NCBI GenBank assembly: GCA_946803715.1
Contig: CAMPET010000126.1
Coordinates: 152,595 to 169,877 of the forward strand
Direction: 5' to 3'
Source of the DNA: Beroe ovata
Lineage: Eukaryota > Ctenophora > Nuda > Beroida > Beroidae
DNA length: 17,283 nt
The position numbers and the translations under genes were made by a program. The notes below the pieces were generated by a model. The model was not told where the DNA came from and did no database searches. It was given only the letters and a program-made list of their open reading frames with translations. This document shows, one piece after another, positions 1 through 10,800 of this stretch (position 1 is the first letter of the stretch; every line of letters begins with the position of its first letter).

Positions 1-7
1 CCCCAAT

Positions 8-59
8 TCCCTACTCCCCCACTCCCTACTCCCCCATTCCCTACTCCCACCACTCCCTA
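8..59. repeat. 15-bp C-rich tandem repeat
   Basis: TCCCTACTCCCCCAC/T repeats about three and a half times at the left edge and probably continues outside the window. Confidence 0.85.
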
Positions 60-330
60 ACCTGTCACGTGGTAGTCTCCTCCTGGTAGGTGTATTGGGA
101 TACTCATGGGTTTACTGTGTAGGTACGGTTTACCACACGTAGCTTCCGTCTCCAGTCTACAAGGGTGTATCTTCCGCTTTCCAAATGCTGAAACAAAAGG
201 GAATATTCTATCATTTTTGAACAAAATATCGCGTGATCTTACCCTCTTGTTCCATGGCCATATTTTCACTGATATATTTCACTCATATTTTATTTCTGAC
301 ATTTTTTCCCGACATTTTGACCCATTTTCT

Positions 331-432
331 GATATATTACAGTGAAATATTACAGTGATATACTACAGTGATATACTACAGTGATACTACAGTGATATAT
401 TACAGTGATATATTACAGTGATATATTACAGT
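331..432. repeat. 13-bp minisatellite, 8 copies
   Basis: The unit GATATATTACAGT occurs eight times in a row with the variants GAAATATTACAGT, GATATACTACAGT and one 11-base copy GATACTACAGT. Confidence 0.95.
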
Positions 433-680
433 GAATTAGAAAATTCCTCAGAAAGTCAGAAAAATCACAGAAATATCAAAATTATTCATTTTGGGGAAAT
501 TTGTACGTATCAACCGTGGCAATTTCAGTGAAAAGGGTGGTCGGCCATTTGGCTTCATTTGAATTTAATGAGATGTCGCATTTTCCAGAAGATACTTACC
601 AGTAATTGTATGAACAACACAGAATAAGTAGTGCGGCTGTTGTTGTGAAACACACATGGAATAAGTGTAGCAATGTGTTA

Positions 681-738
681 CACAGACACAGACACAGACA
701 CAGACACACACAGACACACNCACACACACACACACATA
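681..738. repeat. Microsatellite (CAGACA)n-(CA)n
   Basis: Imperfect CAGACA units give way to CA dinucleotides, with a single N at 720 inside the tract. Its antisense valine/cysteine-rich open frame is not a gene. Confidence 0.95.
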
Positions 739-930
739 CAAGTAACACAGAGAAGAGGCGTTACACCAGGTCATGGTGATTGAACTCATTATACTGTAAT
801 TGTAACTAAGGGGGGAGTGGGAGCACAAAGAAAGAGATGTCAGTGACACAATAGAGAAAATGTACCTGAGATGTCAAAGGCATGTCTATGTCACTGTCAC
901 AGGCATTGAAAACAGGGGTGACAACAGAGC

Positions 931-1020
931 TGCAGCTGACAACAAAATGCTACAGTTGTCAACATGTCACTATGGTTACAGCTGACAGGACTACTATGAA
1001 ATGGGTGGTTGTCAGCTGCA
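931..1020. repeat. 13-bp perfect inverted repeat
   Basis: TGCAGCTGACAAC at 931-943 and its exact complement GTTGTCAGCTGCA at 1008-1020 are separated by 64 bases. Partial copies (GTTGTCAAC, CAGCTGACAG) lie between the arms, giving the look of a small foldback element. Confidence 0.75.
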
Positions 1021-1132
1021 TTCATGCTACTGGTTCCTCGACAACGGTCGACAAGGTTATCGGTACAATCAAAATATAGAATCAATACATTACACATTGC
1101 ACACGGAGTATTGTAGATTGTATCGGGCAGTT

Positions 1133-1173
1133 CTGTATGTATACAGTGTATACAATGTATACTATACATACAG
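1133..1173. repeat. Hairpin of GTATAC units
   Basis: CTGTATGTATA at 1133-1143 and TATACATACAG at 1163-1173 are exact complements; the loop contains two further GTATAC palindromes. Confidence 0.75.
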
Positions 1174-1720
1174 TACTGTTTACATTCCAATGTACGATGT
1201 CCATACAAACACTTACACAGTACACACATACCTACATCCTGACATATAATGAAATCACAACACACACAAGGACAAATTCAGTCCAGAATGAGCGGCAGAC
1301 GGCAGCTGACTGTCTAGATCTCTCTGCTAGATCTATAATAACTATTGGAATTGGGCCAAATCATCGTGATGATACACAGGTAATGTGAGACAAAGATGTG
1401 TGATAGCGCAGCCACTCTTCTGTGTTTTGCCGACATTATACGACAAGGGTACAGCTACTGCTGGGCGTGACAAATCACCGCCCGTGACAGAGGGTTGGAG
1501 TTTGAGAGGGTACCGGGATAAAGCGGTATTCTTGTCCGGGTTCAAATAATTCGAAATTCTTGATAAAGTGGTAACCGGACCCTGTATCTAGATTAGTCCA
1601 CTAGAAAAGACCAAGATGACAAACTTGACGTGAAAACAGTGTTCAACAACGAGAAATACTTGGTGTAATTGTAGGACCTGTCCTTGTAGAACTAGGTACT
1701 TGGTGTAAAGGAAAACTAAC

Positions 1721-1828
1721 CTAGACATCGTTGTAGTACCCGAGCAGAGTACCCAGCAAATCTGCCTGACTGTGTTTTCTGTGCCGAATATCGGTCCAAG
1801 TGACTCTTCAGATACCCCATCACCCGAC
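1721..1828 (-). CDS. MyTH4 exon N, C-terminal end (35 codons)
   Basis: The exon begins in phase 1 after CCCGCAG, completing a glycine codon with the G of exon M, and encodes RVMGYLKSHLDRYSAQKTQS, GRFAGYSARVLQRCL. This matches the last MyTH4 helices (family form FL..L..HL.R......FGKYA.YC.RCLER): GYLKSHLDRY and RFAGYSARVLQR align in place and spacing. It ends with CTAG followed by GTTAGT, phase 1. A FERM domain would be expected to follow; I could not find its first exon in the remaining 1.7 kb. Confidence 0.82.
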
Positions 1829-4800
1829 CTGCGGGGATAGCATTATCAAACCTGCGCCCTTGGAGGTCAAATATCTAACTGTGGGAAAGAAGTGGAGTTA
1901 GCCACTTGCTAATTATAAAAACTTACTCAAGATTAAAAATATCAATATTGATGCTCTTTTTTTGACCTATCAAAATGTTTGCTCAAAGCATCATTAGAGC
2001 ATCAAAAACAACATCATTGATGTTCGCACTTTGCAAAACAAATTCTATTGGAATGTTGGAATGCACTCATGCTATACTGCTCAATGTAGCATCATGAGAT
2101 ACGAACTTGTCGATAGGGTCGAGCTAAAAATAGATCATGCCTCCAATGAGGCTCGTGTATCCCCCTATTTAGATGTTACAATAATATCCATATCTGTAAA
2201 CGTGACCTTAGCCTCGTTGCAGGTCAAACGTGGCACACATGTACATTGATAGGTACGTACCAAGTACAGAATCAAGTGGATACAAATTTGTAAGATTCAA
2301 ACACCAAGATCCAAAATGGGAGTAGAATTGGAATTGAAGGTATGCCCCGCCCCTGGTACCTGTTGGTAGAATGAAGGGTATGACTGTGGCCAGCACATGC
2401 CAATACGCCAGTATCTCTCGTGGCGCCTGTCTGTGTGTCTGTTTCAGTAGCTGGCAGTACAGCTCGTTCACCAGTTCACTGCTTGTCAGTGTCAGCAGTG
2501 TCCGTGATGTATGGTACAGGTCTTTCGGCTGAGAGAGTAGGAGGTGGGAATTTGTCCTGAACTATCATGAGTATCATGATAGCCCAAGGGGGTGATGGTC
2601 GGAATTTGGAATATTTAACTTGGGATAAAAATCACTCGACCACTGGTAAGGGAAATTGGTAATTATAGGAGTAAATTAGTTTTATAGAACTCGAAAAGCC
2701 CACATGTTACGTCGAAGATTTTCTTGCATTATCAAGTAACTTGTTGTTTGTTATTCAGTATGATCTTCGAAACTAACACAAAATTGAATAATTGATAACT
2801 TGATAAGTAGTTCGCAAGTACTTCTTTGATTCTTTGATCTTTGTCTAATTTTAGCATACATTATCCTTTTGTGACATCAATATAGCTGTTCTTCAATAAG
2901 GATGCTGAGAAAATTTGAACAAATGATATGATTCTATGCTACTGTGATAGCGAGCTTGGTTGTATCGAGATTGATAATGTAACCAGGCGATCAGATGATA
3001 ATATCAGCGATATCTATATCACTTATATCATTAGATAATGTAATGTAAGAAACTGGAGGGAGTCATTGGTACCTTTTCTTGGTACAATGATTATTGTAAC
3101 TAACATCAACATTCCTTCCTTCTTCTCCAAGAATTCCAGTAGTGTTTATTAACAAAGTTTTAATAACCTACAGCTGTACTCAGTATTAACATGAATATTG
3201 AATACTAGTAGTTCAACTAGTAGCAACGAATTGTGTAGTGTGGCGTGGGTACTGGGTAAACCATTGGGTAAACAAGTTTATCAAAGGCTTTCGTTACTTT
3301 ATCAAAAAAGAAAGTAGGTTGTCAAGAATCCAGCATGCTATTTCAAAGGAAAGCGACGTCCTTCACCACTGGTATACGAGTATAGTAATTGTAAAGCGTA
3401 TTCTTTTATTCGTTCCTGTCTATGATATCTGACTGGATAAAACATATCATGCCTACTTTATTGTGTTATCCTACTCACACAATATATATGAAGGAGGAAG
3501 TATGTTATTATGAAGGAGTATGCTGAATTATACGGGGGTATTGTGCAAGTGACGCAAAAACGACACTTATACGGCTTTGTCAATCAGACATCCAATGTGG
3601 CGGGAGGGTTTACTGTTCTAGAATAATTCTAGACGTGTGCAGAATCCAAAAGTAAAGAGAGGGAAATGTGTGCAAAGAAATATTGTACACACGTCTTGTG
3701 CCCGTATGTGCCAGGACTGACTCCTATTAATATTCAAAATTTTGGGAAATTTATTGCCCTACTTTATATAAATCGATAAAAATCACTACATTCTTAACTC
3801 GTGAAATTCTGAGCCCCTAAAAGAGAGAGAGCAGGATCAGATACTCACACATTCAGCGAATTCGTGGAGTAGTTTGTTGATCCGTAGTGCTATTGACACG
3901 TGATAGGGCGTGGTCAGGTTGGTCAGAGGGTGAGACAGTGGTTTACAGCTGTGTGAGAGAGCAGGGGATGTCAACATCTGCTTCAACTGATTCTGAAACA
4001 CAAGGATATATTATCAGTGGTGGCTGGATTTGTTTTTACACATGTTTCAAGTGAAAAACACGACCGTTAAGGACATTAGCCGACAAAGCGCCTATATTTC
4101 CCGAAGTCAGTAAACTCCAGGTCGCAGATTTCATGTCGCCTCAGCTTACCTCTCCCATGTGCTTCATCTTATCCATGAGCTTCTCAACTTCAGTTTCAGG
4201 ATCACTTTGGGCCGTAGGGAAAATCTGAAACAGGGAAAATCATTCAACCCGATGTCCTGCTAATTTCATTCTTTCACCACAGAAACAATACTATGTGGAG
4301 AAATATCTGTTGTCACACTAACGGAGAGGTTACCATGGTTACTGGTTACATTGACACCAGCAGCGTCACAATGACACGATTGGTAACTCGAATACCAGGT
4401 ACCTGCTTGTCACTGGTATCCTCATCCAGCTCATCTACAGGTGGTAACTCGTAAGGATGGTCACTGAACGAAGCTTGGTCAGCTACTGTGTAAGTTGGCA
4501 GTTTGCCAATACTGCTCTTCACACCTGCAGGAGGAAAACGAATGAGAAAACTTGGCACTAAAATTGCCTTGACACCACATAACCGACCTCCTGAAACCCT
4601 AATTTACTAGACACTTTGCTCTCTCGACAAACCATATCGTCCATCCTTGAATCCGCTCTTTTACCCTCTTTTGAACCTATCCCTCATTATAATCTTACCT
4701 ATCCCTAATATTAGGTATAATATTTATATTTCTCCTTGTGAATTTGTGTGTGGGTGGGCCAGCGCTATGATTCCCCATTTCGTGGGGGTGACAAGCATGG

Positions 4801-7800
4801 TCTCGGAATTATAGCTATCCGTAATGAATTACCTCATCTGCTTGATAATGAGAATCTAATGAACTACCACCATTCCCACATACATTATGTATGACAGTAT
4901 TATCATACTATGAGACTATTTTCGGGCATTATGAGGTGGAAATATCCGAAATTTGCTCTTGAGTTGTTGGACAATAGAAATTGCCTTCCCATGGAAACCG
5001 AAAGATATCATAATAGCTTGTAAGGTTTCCCAGTTATTGCCTCATGTTCTATGTTTAGCAAACTACGTAACTAGAAATTTCAACAACAACTTTGCCTCAT
5101 GAGGCAAGATAGAAAAATGAAAGGGGAAAATAAATGGAGAAATAATAATATTGTTTTTGATTATAGAAATGAACGAAGCTGTGTCTATATCAGTGTTCGT
5201 TTGTGGGCTTTGTCTGTGACTCTGAGTCAAGTAGCCAACCCCTACTTTTCTGTAACAGTAAAAAATACTGTCAATATTCTACATGCAATACGTCACTATT
5301 ACAGAATGCTTTCAACAACTGTGACCAGATGCTGTCAGAACATCATCCAACATGTGTGATCCATTGTAATTGAAACACAATGCCAAGCCGTGGTCTCCGG
5401 TCAACAATTGTGTATTCAAACAGCTATGCTATAATTGACCGCTGGTCAAAAATGTCTAGCTCGCAGACACAGTGAGAATTACCACAAGACAATGGACATT
5501 GTGTTTTGGATTTTAGAATTTTAGAAAGGAAATAACCGATCAATGCACGCCAGTGTAACAACTTACCACATGATAAAGATGTGGAAAGTTATTTTACACA
5601 GGTCAATCCTTATCATAATGTATTTAATATAGGTAGGTAGTAAAGAGGGTGGATAGGTGTGAAGTGCAGACCTCGATTTGGCGCCAAAGTAACAATGCCA
5701 GCGCCACTTTGGAACTATCGACTTGTTCCATTGCTTTGATCATACCTTTTAACTGAGATACATCTAGCTTTGTATTAGGTATTGACCTCATGTCTCCTAG
5801 AGCATTCCAGTCCATTTTGTATACCTAATAATCGTCATGGTTTATGCACAGTTTTACATAAAAACCTGACATATGAACTATGCATGGAATTCCGTGACCG
5901 TCGTCCAACAAAACTGGTTTTACCTACTACATGAACTGATCAGCTATTAATAACACTTAACACAATGAGAGTGTTAATCAGGGAGTGTTAATGAGTCTCT
6001 AATGAGATATTATCACACGTCACTAATGGGTCTGCTGGAGGTTGTAGGAGTCTATAGCAACCGTTGCTAGGCAGAGAATACCGAGACTTTTAACACTACA
6101 GATTAATCACCTTCAGCTAGTGTTAATAATCAACACCATCAATGTATCATTTGTATCATTTTGTAGGGTGGGAATTGGTTGAGTTAATGCCTATCACAGG
6201 CTATCTTGAGAGAGATGAGTATTGAGTACACGGTGAATTAACTGTCTATAACAGTGACTATTAGTGAGGTTGTGTTACACTCTGGTGTAATTACTACTTT
6301 TAGTTATACATGAGTATCAAATCGGCAAAGAACAGCTTCACATTGTCAGATAGTCTGATTACAATATTTCCCCATCACCAACAAGACGTAATCTTAGCGA
6401 GGTTTTCATTCAATGATCCCATCTCAGGGAGCAGAATTAGGTATCCTAACCTAATCAATTAAGTTGAACTTATCTTTTGGGTACTTGAGTTTTTTTCTAG
6501 TGAATGCCAATAACCATGCCCTAAAGTACTACCTATCTCATGGACTACCAAGACAATTCTCACTTACAATAAGTCTCACTAACTACCTAGTAACTGAACA
6601 CACTTCTCGTAAGTTGTGGCTCATGGAAACACGTCTTCATGATACGATTCCAATGCCACCAACTTACACAGTATATTAACAAGATCAGAATAAAACATAA
6701 TAAACTCCTGCTTTTTCATAAACCATTGTTCGCCCTCACTACAATTTCATAAAGTATCGTTTTAAAATAACATCATAGTGAGGAGACTGCTCAGTTACTC
6801 CTGTTTTTAATAACAGATATGATGATATCTAACCACTGACTATAGCTATCGGCAGATATCAAAGCAGCTGCTGTGATGCTGTATCTTCGTCGTCAAATGC
6901 ATAGTGTCTACTGTCTAGATCAAGGCACGTGGATTTTTGACTGGTTGCGACAGTTGTAGTAGCAATCAGCCTTTAGCCAGGTCTATATTTTTGTCCAAAA
7001 CAATAGTCTTGGGTCTAATACCAAGTTTTGGATCTTATGCCTATCTTGATGCCCAGTGGCTTTCATTTGATGGGTGGCAACCAATATCACGTCGAGAAAA
7101 GTGGCGGTTTAATGATCTCCAATTTTATATCGAAGTGTGTCACTGCTGCAGTGAATACAACAGCAGCTGTCAAGTGGTATGTTGAACGCTTTGATTCTCC
7201 TGTCTGGTGAACTGGGCTTTTATTCCTATTTTGGGGGTGGGACAGTGTCTTTGAGTGTTCCCAAAATAAACCCTGATTATACGGCTCTCAAAACATGGAT
7301 TTGTAGAGCAATCTCAACTCAAAGCTCCAATTATTCACTTGGCAAGTACGAACAAACAACATCGCGCACATGTGGCTGTCACTCTGCATTGAAAACGTGA
7401 TTCAAAGCAACCGAGTGTGTTTTAAAACATGCAAATATAGACATGGCAGAGTGTAGACACGCGCGCAGGTCTTTGACGCTCTGGCGACTTTCATTGTGCT
7501 TTGTTACGACTTTTACCATGATATCGGTCATACAACAAACACTTCCTCCCGCTCCCTTGAGTAGAAACACAGCCGTACCTACTACATACTGCTCAAATGT
7601 GGCGACCTCTTTGAGCGAGTATGTTTTGGAATACTTGCAGCATTTTATTTTCTCGAAATTCCATGAAAATGATGGTAAGTTTCCAACAAAAAGCGAAAAG
7701 TGTAGACTGATAATCAGTTAATTTTTCCATCTCATCGGGTATTATGGTCATTATCATGGGTAGGTAATGATAATAAAAACAATTTTACCAATGATGTCGA

Positions 7801-10800
7801 TTAATACCCAATGTACGCTGTAATTTTGTACTAATTTTGTATACAAAATACCTAGTTTTTACCATACAATAATTCGATAGAGATTTATTATTACTACTGC
7901 ATACTGCAGTATAGATTGCGGTTACCGATACTCAGACATAAAACGCTGCCTCACATCAGAGTCTAGATAGCTAGATAGCCCAGATAGAACAAGATGATAT
8001 TTAGAACAGTAATCATTCTGGATAAGAGCCAGACTCTCAACTTCTCAAGAGGGCGGCTAACAATGAGTTCCCCACCAGTCACCACCAGTCATCACTATAA
8101 TCTGTGCGAGATCAGTGGCCAACAACCACCTGTTCTATTGGGGGGCTGGTACCTGATACCTAGTTACCGGGTGGTAGCAGGTGCCTGTTACAGGTGTTAA
8201 ATTCGGGGTTATTCAGGTGTTAATTTCGGGGATGGTGCGCGGATCAGATACAGGGAGGTGGGAAAGTGGTATGTGTGTGCGTTTGCGTGTGTGACAGGTA
8301 GGTGTTTGCACGCTTGACACGCCGCAACGCACTACATGGTGCATCATATATGACTGATTAGAGCGGCTAATTGGAGTAATTATTGGCGGCGCAATATCGG
8401 AGTGATGTGTTTGTGCCAATTCATTGAAAAGTAGCAATATGATGGACTTGTAACAGTTTCTCTGCCGAAAAAACAGGGATGTTGTCATGAGTCATGAGAC
8501 ATGGTGACGGACTGGGGGTGACCATGGCAACGATTTGGAAAGTGCTGTAGCCTGTAGCCATGGTAATTATATGCTGTTACCATGGTTACACCGGTTGGTA
8601 TGCAGTAATTAGTTGTTAGGGTGGGACGGAATATGAAGTTCCCGAGGGAATGATTGAATTATGATAATCCAACCCACAAATAATCATCATGTGAGATTTG
8701 ACATTATCACACCCACCAAACTCTCTGCTCTCCCCTCCCCCGTCTCCCCTCCATGACATCACACTATCGGATACATATTCCCATTTCCCATACATTTCCT
8801 GGGAATTCATCATGCAATTTAATTTACTGGGATTGGTATCACTGTAAATGTAAGTTTCAAATCCGAGCTCTCAATGAAAATGGTTATTATAGGTGGTCAT
8901 GCATTAAAGTACAGCGCGCGTCAATTGTCATGTGTGTATGATAACAGTGTACTCAGCTGTAGTTGTAACTACTGAGCTACAACTGAGAGTGTGCTAGTAA
9001 TGGTGTGATTAGGCTATCAACTTCTGTGAGAGAGTGGTCTGTACGGGACCTCACGGTTTCGATTCCTTGTTTAACATGCCGTACAGCAAGGATCTCCACC
9101 GTGTTCGCCTGGCTAGGCACATAACCACTCTGTCTTGAAATCGAATAACCACCCAAATTATTTTATTACGAGTGCCAAAACTCAAAAGTTAATCCTATGA
9201 AAACTATTGGCCACCCAAATTAACACCTGTTGACGACCTGTAAGAGCCACCTGTGCGAATGTGCGATGACTGCTAAAAAACTGTTTTCCCGAATGTAGGA
9301 ATACTAATATTACAAAACTCACACTTTTGATTTGGTAGAGCGTCCGTGAACCCAACCAGGGCGAGGCTGTCAATCAGAGTCTCCCAGCTTCGTTTCCCGT
9401 GTTTTGGGGGGCTCTGCCCCATCATGGGGTTAGAACGGGACGGTTCTCGCTTACACCCGGGGGAGAGCGGCTCAGTGCGTTTCAGCGTCTGAGGAGGGGA
9501 GAGAGGGGGAGTTGAGAGAGNCCGCCCCCCCCCGCCGCCCCCCGGTCCGCCGTGGGGCCCTGCGTGCGCGGGCCGCTGTGGGGAGTTGAGAGAGGGTTTC
9601 TGGGGTGTTCAGAGAGGGTTTCTGGGGGGTTCAGAGGGGAGTTGAGAGAGGGGGAGTTGAGAGAGTTGAGGGGCGTATAGGGGATACCTACTAGAATGGG
9701 TTTCAGAATGCTTAGAGGGGTTCAGAAAAGGGGGTATTAATAGGTGAATAATTAATGCTAAGAGGTACGTCTCGAGCTCGATATCATGCTTCATATTGTA
9801 GGGGTTTAATTTGATCGTGCCACTTCTGTCAAAAGCAGACATGACCGGCCTAAAGCAGACATCCTGATGCTTGTGGCGTCCTATGAAATGACAGCGTCAA
9901 AAGAGCCCTAAATCAGATAACCGAATTAGGGCGTAAAACTCGTGTCGTGAGTTAGTAATTCGTATGAAGTAATAAAATTTGAAATAATTCAATAAAAGTG
10001 ATAAGCGCTTTGACATGTGTCATTTCACATTATCAAGGCAAGACTCACATTGTTCCCGTTATGCTGCTGGTTGTTGTTGGCGGTGCTGTAAAGCGGCGAG
10101 GTGGGCGGTGGAAGAGGCGGTGTGCTGTAGTGAGGTGAGGAGGGAGTGTTATAGTGGGGAGAGGGAGGCGGGGGAAGAGGCGCGGTGCTGTATTGTCCAG
10201 CTGCGGTCACGTGGTTTGTGGACGCCGTGGAGTCTTTACGGACTATTCCACAACGCTGGGGCTTGGTGAGAGTGTTGCTGCTGCTGTTTGATCGTAACCG
10301 GACCTGGGAAGAGAGGTGGTATCGGAAATCGGGTACATGAGGTTTGTGATATAGGATACAAATTGGTATTGGTAGGAAGGATCATGCCTGGTTGATGAAA
10401 AACGCAGCGGTGCGAAACTTTAAAGGGTAATAATTACCGGTAGAGTGTTTGATTGAGTGAACGCCCATTTTAAGTGAGCCAATCCCCCTACTACAAAGTC
10501 GTTTTTAATTCATTTACATTACTAGCGCAATTTCACGCTATGGCACCAGCCACATGCTTCATTACACGTGCGTGTTTGAACACAAAAGATACCAGATACC
10601 ATTGTCATGATACTTTGCGCGCGGCGCCTTTGACACGATACTTCCCTATAGTTCAGTAATTCAAACCCATGTACGGAATGAATAAGCAATAAGCATGTCA
10701 GTTGTCACTGTAGAGCACTCTCGTGATCGGTGACACGAGATACTTATCCATGTGTGATTAGGCTATCAACTTCTGTGACAGAGCGGTCTGTACGGAACCC

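Larger units (their letters stand above)
1..1720. other. Repeat-rich stretch with no supported gene
   Basis: It contains a 15-bp and a 13-bp minisatellite, a CA/CAGACA microsatellite and two inverted repeats, listed separately. The open frames present, including a 67-codon minus frame at 1342-1545, lack splice borders or recognisable domains. It is probably the next intron of the minus-strand gene or the start of its 3' region. Confidence 0.5.
5825..9322 (-). other. Long exon-poor stretch
   Basis: No exon here meets the standard used elsewhere. It holds the 122-bp repeat, several X-box-like palindromes, an 18-bp direct repeat at 8191-8231, and a coding-like but broken stretch near 6.94-7.72 kb. 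The unmatched phases of exons 9488-9323, 5824-5672 and 4524-4403 imply at least one real exon between 9.3 and 4.5 kb is unseen. PH domains expected for the family would lie here. Confidence 0.45.

Noticed and set aside
897-1265. 122-codon minus-strand open frame, cysteine/histidine-rich
   Set aside because: It runs through GTATAC and TACACA repeats and the inverted repeat; cysteine and histidine come from TGT/CAT repeat codons, with no zinc-finger spacing.
1342-1545. Minus-strand open frame of 67 codons as a possible first FERM exon
   Set aside because: It lies at the right place but shows no FERM F1 pattern, its acceptor has no pyrimidine tract, and it is not clearly in phase with exon N.
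3617-3633. TCTAGAATAATTCTAGA as a heat-shock element
   Set aside because: The GAA and TTC units are spaced by three rather than two bases, so it does not fit the repeated 5-bp heat-shock pattern; it is intronic.
8213-8488. Minus-strand frame of 91 codons as a linker or MyTH4 exon
   Set aside because: A fair acceptor (TTTTTTCGGCAG) exists, but entry in the required phase gives a stop, and no donor or domain is apparent.
8616-8813. Minus-strand frame with MYGKWEYVSDSVMSW as a possible PH exon
   Set aside because: The acceptor lacks a pyrimidine tract and phase 1 or 2 entry from exon H gives an immediate or early stop; resemblance to a PH strand is too slight.
9040-9090. A functional tRNA gene within the 122-bp repeat
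   Set aside because: The B-box-like motif is present but I cannot fold an acceptor stem, anticodon arm and D arm; it fits a SINE-type relic at best.
9609-9842. 77-codon minus-strand frame ending in QLSQLPLSQLPSEPPRNP
   Set aside because: The proline/leucine repeat is the translation of the purine-rich tandem repeat, and there are no splice borders joining it to exons G or H.
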